The notes under the pieces: generated by a model
Databases searched by the model: none
Told to the model about the DNA's origin: nothing
Seen by the model: only the letters and a program-made list of their open reading frames with translations
In this document: positions 8,085-17,347 of the stretch, one piece after another
Position numbering within the stretch: the stretch's first letter is position 1
Layout of the letters: each line of letters starts with the position of its first letter
Assembly (NCBI GenBank): GCA_024233595.1
Contig: JACKPK010000004.1
Location: 62,001-126,000 of the forward strand
DNA: 64,000 nt
Direction: 5' to 3'
Source of the DNA: Deltaproteobacteria bacterium
GTDB taxonomy: Bacteria; UBA10199; JADGCS01
Program-made: the position numbers and the translations under genes

Positions 8085-10152
8085 GCAAAGTAATCGGTGC
8101 CTGGCAAGCAAAGTCCTGACAAATAAACGCCGAACAGGTCGTGACACCAAGCTTACCATCCAAACTTGGCCAAGACTTCCAACTGGCCTCAGGCTTATCA
8201 AGATCAACCATGAGCAAATTTAAATACCGCGTGGGAACCGACACAAGAATATTTTTCATTTCTTGCCAATTTGCTTCTGAAGACTTTCCCACCACAATGA
8301 TTTGTTCGTTTTGATTTTGATACAGCTCAACAATCTGAAGCAATTTGGCAAAAGCTCGCGGTGATTGATTCATTGCTGCAGCGTAGTGACTAAAAATTCG
8401 TTCCAATCTGGTCTTGTAAGCTGGCAATCCTGTTAACGAAGACAAACGCCATAAATTGCCCACAGCAATTGCCAGCGCAGAAGGCGTTGCACCATCAAAG
8501 GCAGAGCGAGTACGCACCAAAACATCTTTTTGATTGGCCTTTGTGAAAAAATAACCGCACTCCTCGGCATCAGAAAACTCAGCATCCAAAAATTTTTGCG
8601 CGGCAATGGCCTTGTTTAAATAAACAGCATCCTGCGTGGCCAAATGCAAATCCAATAACGCCTGCACATAATACGCGTGATCCTCTAAAAAACCTTCCTT
8701 ACTGTTAGAACGCCCCGCACCTTCTAATGCCGCCGCACTGATCCGCAACAAAGCATCGCCTTGCTTAAGGTTTGTTTCCAAGAAATCCATGGCCTTTTGA
8801 GCAAGATCCACCCAATCGGCTTTTTGTAAAAGACGACCTGCCTCACAAAGACCCGAAATCATCATCATGTTCCAAGCCGCGATGATTTTTTTATCGGTAA
8901 AGGGACGTTCGCGTTTGTCGCGTTGTTGTTTGAGCAACTCACAAGCTTTTTGCAAACGCTCACGCGCTTCTTCTAAAGAAAGCCCAAGGTCTTGCGCCAC
9001 AACATCAAGGCTACGATGAACATGCAAAACATACGCCTTGCCTTCAAAATTAGGCTCACCATCAAAACCAAAGTAAGATTCCAAAACCGGATAGAGCTTA
9101 TCAGATGTGTCTAATAACGACAGCAGTTCGCTTTTTTCCCAAACAAAGAATTTCCCTTCTTCATTTTCTGTATCGGCATCTTGAGCAGAATAAAACGCGT
9201 TGCTTCCAAAACACATCTCTGATTGCAGATACTGGACAATCTCTTCGCAAATGCTAACAAAGTAATCATTTTTAAAGAGAACTCCCGCTTCTGCGTACGC
9301 CGGTAAAAGCAAAGCGTTGTCGTAAAGCATCTTTTCAAAATGTGGCACCAACCATTTTTCATCTGTTGAGTAACGGTGAAAGCCTCCTGCAAGCTGATCA
9401 TAAATCCCACCATGTGCCATTTTTTCTAAAGTGAAGGTGGCTGCGTTTTTTGCAGCCTCGTCATTTTGCCTCTGAGCCAGTCCACTCAAAAAACGAATGT
9501 CTTCGGCATGCGGAAATTTAGGCGCCGTGCCAAAGCCTCCGTAGACAGGATCGAAGCTACGCAAAAGCTGTTCTTTTAATTTGGTGACGGCCGCAAAGGC
9601 TTGTTGCCAATCGTTTTGTTTTGCTTCAGGCAAAAAGCTTAAAGTTTTGACATGATTGTAAAGTTCGTTGGCATTGTTTTGAATGCGCTCGGGATCTGTG
9701 TGAAACAACTCACCAAGCGATCTGATGATCTCTGGCCAGCTTGGCATATTGGGATAGCGTCTGTCTGGAGGAAAATAAGTGCCTCCAAAAAAAGGTTTTA
9801 GATCAGGAGTCAAAAAAACATTAAGCGGCCAGCCACCTCGCCCTGTCAAAGCTTGCACAGCGTTCATGTAAATTTCATCTAAGTCGGGGCGTTCTTCGCG
9901 ATCAATTTTGATGTTCACAAAATAGCGGTTCATGAGTGCCGCAATGTCAGGGTTGGCAAAGCTCTCGTGTTCCATGACATGGCACCAATGACAAGACGAG
10001 TAACCAATGGACACCAGCAAAGGTTTGTTTTGTTCGCGCGCAAGACGCAATGCCTCTTCTCCCCAGGGGTGCCAATCCACAGGATTGCTCGCGTGCTGTT
10101 TTAAATAAGGGGAGGCTTCTTTCGCCAAACGATTTTCAACATCTTGTTTCAT
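8050..10152 (-). CDS. Thioredoxin-domain YyaL-type protein (DUF255)
   Basis: Homologue of bacterial YyaL and animal SPATA20. The N-terminal thioredoxin-like domain has the family signature EASPYLKQHASNPVDW followed by SSCHWCHVMEHESF, with a CxxC pair at residues 54 and 57, and RGGWPLNVFLTPDLKPFFGG. The remaining 500 residues look like the alpha/alpha six-barrel of the family (GGIYDQLAGGFHRYSTD, WLVPHFEKMLYDNALL). I place the start at ATG 10152, because GGAG at 10161-10164 sits 8 bases before it. A GTG at 10161 would overlap that site. The 700-residue length is normal for the family. The enzymatic role of the family is not established. Its 3' end overlaps the kinase gene. Confidence 0.9.
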   Translation of the reverse strand: MKQDVENRLAKEASPYLKQHASNPVDWHPWGEEALRLAREQNKPLLVSIGYSSCHWCHVMEHESFANPDIAALMNRYFVNIKIDREERPDLDEIYMNAVQALTGRGGWPLNVFLTPDLKPFFGGTYFPPDRRYPNMPSWPEIIRSLGELFHTDPERIQNNANELYNHVKTLSFLPEAKQNDWQQAFAAVTKLKEQLLRSFDPVYGGFGTAPKFPHAEDIRFLSGLAQRQNDEAAKNAATFTLEKMAHGGIYDQLAGGFHRYSTDEKWLVPHFEKMLYDNALLLPAYAEAGVLFKNDYFVSICEEIVQYLQSEMCFGSNAFYSAQDADTENEEGKFFVWEKSELLSLLDTSDKLYPVLESYFGFDGEPNFEGKAYVLHVHRSLDVVAQDLGLSLEEARERLQKACELLKQQRDKRERPFTDKKIIAAWNMMMISGLCEAGRLLQKADWVDLAQKAMDFLETNLKQGDALLRISAAALEGAGRSNSKEGFLEDHAYYVQALLDLHLATQDAVYLNKAIAAQKFLDAEFSDAEECGYFFTKANQKDVLVRTRSAFDGATPSALAIAVGNLWRLSSLTGLPAYKTRLERIFSHYAAAMNQSPRAFAKLLQIVELYQNQNEQIIVVGKSSEANWQEMKNILVSVPTRYLNLLMVDLDKPEASWKSWPSLDGKLGVTTCSAFICQDFACQAPITLPKVVAEYLSDR

Positions 10153-10281
10153 AAATGACACTCCTGTTCACAACATCGCCCTTCTGCACAAGGCTGACAA
10201 GCCCTGTATCATCATGAGCAAAAAATTCACGACTTAAGATTTTCCCAATCCTGCCGATAAGAGGTGTTGAGGGGGTTTTCT

Positions 10282-12066
10282 TTGTTTACAGATTTTAAAA
10301 CCAAAGTATTTTTTGGGATTTTGTCCCTATGCTTGCTGTTCCATTCTGGGTCAGAAGCGGCTTTGTTTAAAGCTGGTTTTGATGTGGATCCCGTTTTGTC
10401 TGCTAAACAAACAGCCACCAAGATTTTTGATGACGAAGAACAAGCCTTTGAACATGGTTATAAAAAAGCCTTGACCGAATTAGAAAGCAGCAAAGCCTTT
10501 GAAGTCACCGCCGCTTTGCGCTTCTTGAGCAAGAACCTCAAAGAAATTGATCGCCGCAAAAAACTAGATGAAAAACTATTGAACCGCATCATTGGTCTTT
10601 TAGCCAGCCCCTCTAAAAATGTCCGGCTGCACGCCAATGGTTTTTTTAGAGCCAATATGGGCTTCCTCATCAAAAGACGCAAAATCCAAGCTCGTATTGT
10701 TCATAACTTTGCCGAGAAAATTTATGATTCCAATGAGCACTTCACCATTTTTCTTTCGCTCATCCGCATCATCCTAGAACAAAAAGTCATCAACACCGCC
10801 TTTTTAAATCCTGAATTTGGTTTTAACATCATTGACGGCCTTTACATTGAACACCCCGCTATCCCGCAAATGGCAGCCGCCATTCTCAAGAAGGATGGTC
10901 GCGTGATGATTGAAACCAGCATCATGGAACAAAGTCACGTGACCCGCTTTGTGACCATGCTCAAAGACATTCCCGAAAGCAATTATGAGAATTACCTGCA
11001 AGCCTTCGAAAAAAATCTTGGCATCTGGATCGAACGCCAGCTGATTTCAAAAAAGGATATTCAGGATATCCTGCGCTACATCTTGCGCGCCAAAGGCGAC
11101 ATGCAAGAGCGTCTGTTTGCCTTTTTAACCAAAAAAGAAACCACAGAGAACCTCACCAAACTTGGCATTTTCGACCGCAGCTGGGCAGTTAAAATCAAAA
11201 GCTCCATCATGAGCGCAGACGAAGACCGCAGTCAGATTCATTTGACCTTGCTCGCTCATTTGATCCCCTCGTTTGTGGATGCAGGAGCATTCACCAAAGC
11301 TGATTTTGAAGAAATCTGGAAGTACATGCAGATTCATTTAGAACAATACAGCGATCCCTTTTTACTCGTTAAAAAGAATTTTAGAAACCTGAGTCGCTTT
11401 GGTTGGTACACTCAAAAAGATTACGCCCTTTTGCTCGAAGGCTTTCCCAAACAATCCGAAAGCGCACAACGAGAGATCATTTTGCTCGTTGATGAACTTT
11501 ATGATTGGTTGCGCCTGCGGGGATGGTTGAGCATCACTCCCCTGTCACGCGTTTTGCTGGATCACAAAAACGATAATCGCAACATGATCGAAATGAAGAT
11601 GTCATTTTTGGAGCGACACATTGATCTGGTTGCGCAAAAAGGAATTTTTTCTCACGAGCAATTGTCCTCGTTTCTAAAGTATCTGGACGAGAACGATCCA
11701 GAAATCCTGTACCCAACATGGAAGGTTGTCGACAACGGTCTCTCCGTCTGGATCAAATCAGGCATCCTCACCAAGAAAATGTTCGAGCAACATTTTATCG
11801 CGGACCTCAATTCCATGGCAGACCGCACATCGAAACACCTGGAGATTCTCAAACATCACCTGCCCCAAAGCTTGCAACTTTTAGACAAAGACATGGCCGA
11901 AGAATTGAGCATCCTGACACAATCAACCAACCCCCAGGTGGCCAAAGCCGCTGAGGATTTTTTCCGAACCCATGCCGAAACCTTAAAGGAAAATAGCCTG
12001 CTATCCAAGCGCGCACGCAGTAATCTCAGGGATTTGAAGCTATTCAAGCGCGAGAAAAAGCGTTGA
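10282..12066 (+). CDS. Exported alpha-helical protein of unknown function
   Basis: About 594 residues, beginning with a signal-peptide-like stretch (KVFFGILSLCLLF, then HSGSEA). The rest is almost entirely helical with many charged residues and a HEAT-like feel, for example LNRIIGLLASPSKNVRLHANGFFRANMGF. I chose TTG at 10282 because GAGGGGG (10269-10275) lies six bases upstream. A GTG at 10264 in the same frame has no good ribosome site. The C-terminus is strongly basic (LKLFKREKKR). It is divergent from the yyaL-like gene with about 130 bases between starts. No family recognised; a periplasmic helical-repeat scaffold is only a guess. Confidence 0.65.
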   Translation: MFTDFKTKVFFGILSLCLLFHSGSEAALFKAGFDVDPVLSAKQTATKIFDDEEQAFEHGYKKALTELESSKAFEVTAALRFLSKNLKEIDRRKKLDEKLLNRIIGLLASPSKNVRLHANGFFRANMGFLIKRRKIQARIVHNFAEKIYDSNEHFTIFLSLIRIILEQKVINTAFLNPEFGFNIIDGLYIEHPAIPQMAAAILKKDGRVMIETSIMEQSHVTRFVTMLKDIPESNYENYLQAFEKNLGIWIERQLISKKDIQDILRYILRAKGDMQERLFAFLTKKETTENLTKLGIFDRSWAVKIKSSIMSADEDRSQIHLTLLAHLIPSFVDAGAFTKADFEEIWKYMQIHLEQYSDPFLLVKKNFRNLSRFGWYTQKDYALLLEGFPKQSESAQREIILLVDELYDWLRLRGWLSITPLSRVLLDHKNDNRNMIEMKMSFLERHIDLVAQKGIFSHEQLSSFLKYLDENDPEILYPTWKVVDNGLSVWIKSGILTKKMFEQHFIADLNSMADRTSKHLEILKHHLPQSLQLLDKDMAEELSILTQSTNPQVAKAAEDFFRTHAETLKENSLLSKRARSNLRDLKLFKREKKR

Positions 12067-12074
12067 GACCACGG

Positions 12075-12104
12075 CTCATTTTGCCGCGTTTTTATCAAAA
12101 TGAG
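12075..12104. other. Inverted repeat after the 3' end of the helical-protein gene
   Basis: CTCATTTTG (12075-12083) and CAAAATGAG (12096-12104) form 9-base arms with a 12-base loop, 9 bases after the preceding stop. It lacks a following T-run, so it is a weak terminator candidate. Confidence 0.35.
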
Positions 12105-12132
12105 TCATTCTTGCCCACTCTTCTAGGCAAAT

Positions 12133-12151
12133 CTTGTCAGTTTTTGACAAG
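12133..12151. promoter_or_regulatory. Candidate enhancer (activator) site: CTTGTCA-N5-TGACAAG
   Basis: Perfect 7-base inverted arms at 12133-12139 and 12145-12151. The site lies about 105-125 bases upstream of the start expected from the sigma-54 promoter at 12233. That is the normal place for a dimer of an NtrC-type activator, and such an activator is encoded at 12931-14400. Binding is inferred, not shown. Confidence 0.4.
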
Positions 12152-12232
12152 GCTAACAAAAGCCCCCTCCAAAATAAGGCATAAAAATGAGTGATCACAG
12201 TGACTTAGTAAAATCAGACCACAAGGACAATT

Positions 12233-12248
12233 TGGCACAGGCTGTGCA
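12233..12248 (+). promoter_or_regulatory. Sigma-54 promoter (-24/-12)
   Basis: TGGCAC AGGCT GTGCA gives the invariant GG (12234-12235) and GC (12246-12247) exactly 10 bases apart. The -24 box is perfect and the -12 box has one mismatch (GTGC for TTGC). The expected start near 12259 leaves a leader of about 20 bases with GAGG before ATG 12280. Confidence 0.6.
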
Positions 12249-12279
12249 TTAGTAACTAACATTAAACATTGAGGTGCAT

Positions 12280-12489
12280 ATGAATAATATTAAAGAAAAT
12301 CTTGCCAACCAAAAGGAATACCTATCAGTTGCAGACATGGCGGCGGAATTCGGTATCCACGAGATGACTTTTTACCGTATGATTCGCGATAAAAAGATTC
12401 CCGCGTTCAAAATTGGCTCACAATGGCGTGTACGCCGTGCTGATTTGGACAAATGGTTGGAAGACAACTGTTCTGTTCCGACTGAATAA
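12280..12489 (+). CDS. Small excisionase/MerR-type helix-turn-helix protein
   Basis: A 69-residue DNA-binding protein of the HTH_17 (excisionase-like winged-helix) type. The diagnostic pattern is YLSVADMAAEFGIHEMTFYR, then DKKIPAFKIGSQWRVRRADLDKWLED. Such single-domain proteins act as transcription regulators or nucleoid/recombination accessory factors. The ATG at 12280 has GAGG (12271-12274) five bases upstream. A GTG at 12274 overlaps that site and is less likely. No phage or integrase gene is near, so a regulatory role is more likely than excision. Its sigma-54 promoter and upstream inverted repeat suggest control by an NtrC-type activator. Confidence 0.85.
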   Translation: MNNIKENLANQKEYLSVADMAAEFGIHEMTFYRMIRDKKIPAFKIGSQWRVRRADLDKWLEDNCSVPTE

Positions 12490-12601
12490 GACGAACATCA
12501 TATCACAGAACAAAGCCTTCAACGCTATTGGACCAAAAGAGCTGCCTCTTGACCTTTTAAACAGGCCTGAGGTAGTTGAGACTTCTTAATTTTTATCGAA
12601 T

Positions 12602-12627
12602 GGTTTCGCCTGTAGGCGGGCGAAACC
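12602..12627 (+). promoter_or_regulatory. Hairpin in the rpoZ leader
   Basis: GGTTTCGCC (12602-12610) and GGCGAAACC (12619-12627) are perfect 9-base arms with an 8-base loop. The hairpin ends 14 bases before AGGAG of rpoZ. There is no T-run, so it is more likely a leader structure than a terminator. A protein or RNA regulator is possible but unproven. Confidence 0.4.
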
Positions 12628-12654
12628 CCATTGATCCTATAGGAGTCTCATTTT

Positions 12655-12897
12655 ATGGCCAGAGTTACCGTAGAAGATTGTCTTGAACACGTTGAAAACC
12701 GCTTTGCTCTTGTCCACTTGGCGTCCAGCCGAGTGCGCCAAATCCTAAATGGATCTTACCCTCTTGTCGATTGCGATAACAAAGAAATCGTAACTAGCCT
12801 TCGTGAAATTGCCGATGGACTCATCGACCGATGCGAAGCCCCTGCTGTCGAAGAAGACGAAGCAGCGCTTAAAATTGACATCCCTGAGTTGCTCTAA
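12655..12897 (+). CDS. rpoZ: DNA-directed RNA polymerase omega subunit
   Basis: An 80-residue omega subunit, which helps assembly of the beta' subunit into RNA polymerase and in many bacteria forms part of a ppGpp site. The family pattern is clear: MARVTVEDCLEHVENRFALV, LASSRVRQI, then a short acidic tail (EAPAVEEDEAALKIDIPELL). AGGAG at 12641-12645 and ATG 12655 fix the start. The usual neighbours gmk and spoT are absent here. A 9-base-pair hairpin occupies the leader. The gene converges on the NtrC-type activator gene with 33 bases between them. Confidence 0.92.
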   Translation: MARVTVEDCLEHVENRFALVHLASSRVRQILNGSYPLVDCDNKEIVTSLREIADGLIDRCEAPAVEEDEAALKIDIPELL

Positions 12898-12930
12898 GCA
12901 AAGCCCTGGCACATCTCATTAAACCACTTA

Positions 12931-14400
12931 TTAATTGATTGAAGACGAAATCGCACTGCCGGTCTCTTGTCCGGATTGCTTCAAGGCCTCTTCCTCTTCA
13001 CGAAAGATCTTGAGCTTGTTGCGTAAGGTACGCAAGCTGATGCCCAATTTTTCGGCCGTGCGTGTGCGATTGCCCTTGCAGCGGTGCAAGGTTTCTAAAA
13101 TCACGCGTTTCTCGACCTCTTGCAAGGTCAAATCAGCGCTCTTATCCAGACTTGCTGTACTGGCATTGCCATCATTTTGAATGATCTGCCCAACCTGATC
13201 GGACTGACCGGTCATGTCTTCGTTAATGACTTGGTCGAAATTACCAACCAAGACAGCCCGCTCCATGGCATTGCGCAGCTCACGCACGTTTCCTTGCCAA
13301 GGGTGGTTCATGATTTTGTAACGAGCCAGTTCATCCAAGTTGATTTCTGGACGACCATGCATGTCAGCAAACTCTTTTAAGAAATACTCTGACAAGGTCA
13401 GAACATCATCACCACGTTCGCGTAACGGAGGAACAGAAATCGGGATCACGTTGATACGGTAGTACAAATCTTCGCGAAAATGCCCGGCTTTCATGTACTG
13501 ATAAAGATCACGGTTGGTGGAAGCGATCACGCGCAAGTTCAAAGGAATTGGCTTGTTGCCACCAATGCGGTAAACTTCGCATTCCTGCAAAACACGCAGC
13601 AACTTGGTCTGCATGTTCAAACTCATTTCACTGATTTCATCTAATAAGATAGTGCCACCATCGGACAATTCAAATTTACCAATTTGACGTTGAATCGCTC
13701 CGGTAAACGAACCTTTTTCGTGACCAAATAATTCACTCTCTAAAAGGTTATCGGGTAAAGCCGCGCAGTTGATCGCGATGAATGGCTTTTCGCGACGAGG
13801 GCTGAATTCATGAATCATGTTGGCCAAAACTTCTTTACCAGTACCACTTTCGCCTTGAATCAAAACGGTTGCTTTACTGGCCGCAACCTTTCTGAGGTTT
13901 TCGACAAGGTTTTTCATTTTGGTGTTATTGGTGATAAAAACTTTTTTAAGCGCAAGAAGATCGTCTGACTCTTCTTTGTTGGCTGGTTTGTCGTTTGTTT
14001 TTTTCTCAGTACGACCGGCCAAAATCGCAACACGATCTTGCAAAGCCGATTGCACAACGTTCTCGAGCGTTGTGAGCTGGAAGGGCTTCACAATAAAATC
14101 ATAGGCTCCGTTTTTCATGGCAGACACAGCATCTTCAATGGTGCCAAACGCAGTCATCAAAATCACAAGAGCCGACTCTTGCTTTGATTTGCAGTACTCT
14201 AAAACCTCGTATCCTGTGCCTCCAGGCATTTTGATATCAGAGATCACCAGATCGTACTGAACTTCATCCAACGCTTTTTTGGCTGCTGCTACATCGCCAA
14301 CAGATTTAATTTTAAAATCGGTTTGTTGTGTCAGAAAAGATTCGATTGCAAAACGCAACGAGACATCATCTTCCACCAATAGAATCTTGTTTTCTTTCAT
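12931..14400 (-). CDS. NtrC-family sigma-54-dependent response regulator
   Basis: 489 residues in three domains. Receiver (1-120): acidic pocket E10-D11-D12, phospho-acceptor Asp55, Thr83 and Lys105. AAA+ domain (about 155-395): Walker A GESGTGKE (183-190), L1 loop GSFTGA (230-235) and Walker B ILLDE (251-255). C-terminal Fis-type HTH: GNRTRTAEKLGISLRTLRNK. It activates RNA polymerase holding sigma-54 when phosphorylated. The loop carries Ser where GAFTGA has Ala. The start at 14400 gives MKENKILLVEDD; an upstream ATG at 14457 adds a tail unlike receiver proteins. No cognate kinase gene is adjacent. A near-consensus sigma-54 promoter lies about 0.7 kb away at 12233 and may be a target. Confidence 0.93.
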   Translation of the reverse strand: MKENKILLVEDDVSLRFAIESFLTQQTDFKIKSVGDVAAAKKALDEVQYDLVISDIKMPGGTGYEVLEYCKSKQESALVILMTAFGTIEDAVSAMKNGAYDFIVKPFQLTTLENVVQSALQDRVAILAGRTEKKTNDKPANKEESDDLLALKKVFITNNTKMKNLVENLRKVAASKATVLIQGESGTGKEVLANMIHEFSPRREKPFIAINCAALPDNLLESELFGHEKGSFTGAIQRQIGKFELSDGGTILLDEISEMSLNMQTKLLRVLQECEVYRIGGNKPIPLNLRVIASTNRDLYQYMKAGHFREDLYYRINVIPISVPPLRERGDDVLTLSEYFLKEFADMHGRPEINLDELARYKIMNHPWQGNVRELRNAMERAVLVGNFDQVINEDMTGQSDQVGQIIQNDGNASTASLDKSADLTLQEVEKRVILETLHRCKGNRTRTAEKLGISLRTLRNKLKIFREEEEALKQSGQETGSAISSSIN

Positions 14401-14741
14401 AGCCCTGTTTTCCCCTTGTGTCCTTGCCCGGCAAAAAATGCCGTTTTTGTGCGACAAGTCTATAAATTCTAGCAGACATTTCCTATTGTGGAAAGCGGTT
14501 TCAGCATTTTTTTATACACTAAGACATCGCTTTCATTTCAAAATCAGAGCACAGGCCCAAAAAGAGCCCCCCAGGCAATTTTTTCTAAAGTCGGCATCGG
14601 GAAGTCATTGGTGCACAATGGCCCACAGGACTTAACATTGATTCACATCACAAAAAAAACATGATGAAATTGATTTGTTTGATTGACCTTCCTGCCAAAA
14701 AATCTATGATATCCGTCAAATTTCTAACATTTGGGATCACA
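14401..14741. other. Divergent intergenic region between the NtrC-like and M16 genes
   Basis: About 340 bases. It holds a hairpin CGGCA (14429-14433)/TGCCG (14439-14443) followed by TTTTT on the plus strand, and the M16 promoter at 14683-14710. No small RNA family was recognised. Confidence 0.4.
14683..14710 (+). promoter_or_regulatory. Sigma-70 promoter for the M16 protease gene
   Basis: TTGACC (14683-14688), a 16-base spacer and TATGAT (14705-14710), each five of six to consensus. Transcription would start near 14717. This places the translation start at 14742 and excludes an in-frame ATG at 14661 that lies upstream of the promoter. Confidence 0.6.
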
Positions 14742-17315
14742 ATGCAATTCGCTAAAAATATAAAACTTTCGAACGGCCTCAAGGTCATTTTTGAACAAAA
14801 CAACAACGCCGATGTTGTTTCTATTTATCTTGGTGTGCGTGTTGGTTCGGCACACGAAACCAACGCTGAATCAGGATTATGCCATCTGATCGAGCACATG
14901 GTTTTCAAAGGCACAAAATCTTTTCAGCCTGGAGAAATCGCCACGCTTGTAGAAGCCAATGGTGGCGAACTCAATGCTTACACTTCGTTTGATCAAACTG
15001 TTTATTACATCAATCTGCCTGCAAAGAATTTCTTACTGGGACTCAAACTCATCAAAGAAATGGGCTTTGACGCCAACATGGACGCCGAAGAACTTGAACG
15101 CGAAAAAGAAGTTGTGGTCGAAGAAATCCGAAGAGGCAAAGACAACCCTCATCGCGTGCTTGGCGAAAACCTTTTTAAAACATTTTTCACAAAACACAAC
15201 TACGGTCGCCCCATCATCGGCACCGAAAAACACGTGCGTGGTTTTTCTTCCGAAAAGGTCATGTCCTTTTACAAAGAACACTACACCCCACAAAATATGA
15301 TTTTAGGCATTTGTGGCAACATCAGCGAAGACCAACTCAGCAAAGGCCTAGAAGATCTCTTCCGTTTTGAAATCGGCCACCCTTACACACCTCGCAAAAT
15401 CTCGTCCGAACCCGAGCGAAAAAGTGGCAAGGTTGTTTTAAAATCAATGGACATGGCTGCCACTTATTTTGATTTGGCCTTCCCTGCTCCAGCCATTAAC
15501 CACAAAGATGTACCCGCGTTAGATGTTTTAAGCTATTTGTTAGGCGAAGCCGAGACATCACTTTTAGAGCAAGAGGTCCGAGAAAAAACCGATCTTGTTC
15601 ATTCTATTTGGTGTAGCTGCTACACACCACGCCACCCTGGTATGTTTTCGATTGGTGGCCAAGTGGAACCCAAAAATTTAAACAAAGCTCTCTTGGCTAT
15701 CCGTGATCAAATCATAAAAACACAAACCAGTGTGTTTCCAGAAGACAAAGTGCAACGCGCTCTGCTTTTGGCAAAGTCACAACTTGTTTACCAACAACAA
15801 ACCACCGAAGGCACGGCACGCAAATGGATGAGCTACGAAACGGCCGGAGTGAGTTTTGACTTTGACAAAACCTATATGGAACAAGTCATGGCGCTCACAC
15901 CGCACGACCTCAAAATGGCTGCGCAAAAGTATTTGCAATGGGACAAAGCTGTTCTTGTTGTCTTGCACCCACCAAAAGCTAAAATCACTCTTGATAAAAA
16001 TTTATTCAAAAAATCTTCTTCGCTGACGCACAACAAACCCAAAGCGATCAAAAAACGCAAAGGCGTCGAGCTACACCAACTAGACAACGGCATTCAGGTT
16101 GTTCTCCAAGAAAACCACCGTTTGCCTTTGGTGTCTCTCAAAACCGCCAGCATGGGTGGCTTACGCTACGAAACCCCTGCCAACAATGGCATCAACCAAT
16201 TGCTTTCCAACGTGGTCACACGTTCCACTAAAAATTTACCTTATGTGAACTTGGCAGAACAATGCGAGTGGATGGCCGGTGACATTTCGGCTTACGCTGG
16301 CAGAAACTCTTTTGGTTTTTCTTTATCGTTCTTAAGCGACAAAATTGATCAGGCCTTTGATCTTTTTAGCGATGTCTTGCACAACTCCTCTTTTGATCCT
16401 GACGAAATCAAAAAAGAAAAACAGCAACAACTCATTGCGATCCGTAACCGTAACGATAACCTAGCACAAACTGCTTTTCGCATGGCCATGGGCAAACTCT
16501 TCGCGGGCCATCCTTATCGCATGACACAAATGGGCGAAAAAGCATCGGTGCAAAAGCTCACAGCAAACTCCTTAAAAAGTTACTACAAAAAAATTGTCAC
16601 TCCTAAAAATTTAGTGATCTCTGCTGTTGGTGATTTTAACAGCAATCAAATTTTAGATATCCTCAACACAAGCTTTGCTGATCTTAAAGGATCTAAGCCT
16701 GCTGCTCTCAAATTAAAAAAGCCAACCATGCCTCAAAAAATTGTGACTCTCTTTGAAGAGCGCGATAAAATGCAGGCTCACGTTGCCATTGGATTTTTGG
16801 GCTCTTCAATACACAGCGAAGACAAGCACGCTCTTGAAATCATCAGCAATGTGTTGTCAGGACAAGGCGGCCGCCTGTTCTTAGAACTGCGTGATAAGCA
16901 ATCTTTGGCCTACACCGTAACATCCACCTTAGTAGAAGGCTTGGAAACCGGCTTTTTTGGCTGTTACATTGGAACAGACCCTCGTAAAACCGAAACCGCC
17001 ATTGCGGGCATTTTAAACGAGCTCGACAAACTGCGCACAAATAACATTTCGCAAGAAGAACTAGAGCGCGCTAAAAATTACATCATTGGCAATCACGAAA
17101 TCGACCATCAAAAGAACAGTGCCATCGCGATGAATTTGGTTTTGAATCAGCTCTATGGCAAAAGCATTGATGATCACTTTGATTTCCAAAAGCAAATCCG
17201 CAAAGTCACTGCTGCGCAAATTAAAAAGACAGCGCAAAAATACCTGACCTTGGATCGCTTTGTGATTTCGATTGTGGGACCAAAAAGCTGCAAAGAAGCT
17301 TTGGCTAAGCTTTAG
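14742..17315 (+). CDS. M16-family zinc protease, two-domain
   Basis: 857 residues comprising two tandem M16 halves. The first half has the inverted zinc motif HLIEH (residues 48-52), with the third ligand Glu at 127 or 128 in VVVEEI, so it should be catalytic. The second half begins near KGVELHQLDNGIQVVLQENH and has lost HxxEH (NQLLSNV at the equivalent place), as is usual for the partner half that closes the substrate chamber. The later GGRLFLELRDKQSLAYTV is the conserved substrate-binding R/Y region. No signal peptide is seen in this start choice, so it may be cytoplasmic. GGGA lies six bases before the ATG. A repeat cluster follows the gene. Confidence 0.92.
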   Translation: MQFAKNIKLSNGLKVIFEQNNNADVVSIYLGVRVGSAHETNAESGLCHLIEHMVFKGTKSFQPGEIATLVEANGGELNAYTSFDQTVYYINLPAKNFLLGLKLIKEMGFDANMDAEELEREKEVVVEEIRRGKDNPHRVLGENLFKTFFTKHNYGRPIIGTEKHVRGFSSEKVMSFYKEHYTPQNMILGICGNISEDQLSKGLEDLFRFEIGHPYTPRKISSEPERKSGKVVLKSMDMAATYFDLAFPAPAINHKDVPALDVLSYLLGEAETSLLEQEVREKTDLVHSIWCSCYTPRHPGMFSIGGQVEPKNLNKALLAIRDQIIKTQTSVFPEDKVQRALLLAKSQLVYQQQTTEGTARKWMSYETAGVSFDFDKTYMEQVMALTPHDLKMAAQKYLQWDKAVLVVLHPPKAKITLDKNLFKKSSSLTHNKPKAIKKRKGVELHQLDNGIQVVLQENHRLPLVSLKTASMGGLRYETPANNGINQLLSNVVTRSTKNLPYVNLAEQCEWMAGDISAYAGRNSFGFSLSFLSDKIDQAFDLFSDVLHNSSFDPDEIKKEKQQQLIAIRNRNDNLAQTAFRMAMGKLFAGHPYRMTQMGEKASVQKLTANSLKSYYKKIVTPKNLVISAVGDFNSNQILDILNTSFADLKGSKPAALKLKKPTMPQKIVTLFEERDKMQAHVAIGFLGSSIHSEDKHALEIISNVLSGQGGRLFLELRDKQSLAYTVTSTLVEGLETGFFGCYIGTDPRKTETAIAGILNELDKLRTNNISQEELERAKNYIIGNHEIDHQKNSAIAMNLVLNQLYGKSIDDHFDFQKQIRKVTAAQIKKTAQKYLTLDRFVISIVGPKSCKEALAKL

Positions 17316-17347
17316 TTTATTGTGATCAGCCAGAGGCTAATGACCTG

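Noticed and set aside
12280..12489. HTH protein as a phage excisionase
   Set aside because: No integrase, attachment site or phage gene is near; single-domain HTH proteins of this type are often ordinary regulators.
14661..14741. Earlier ATG for the M16 protease
   Set aside because: It lies upstream of the likely sigma-70 promoter, and the added residues do not resemble the family or a signal peptide.
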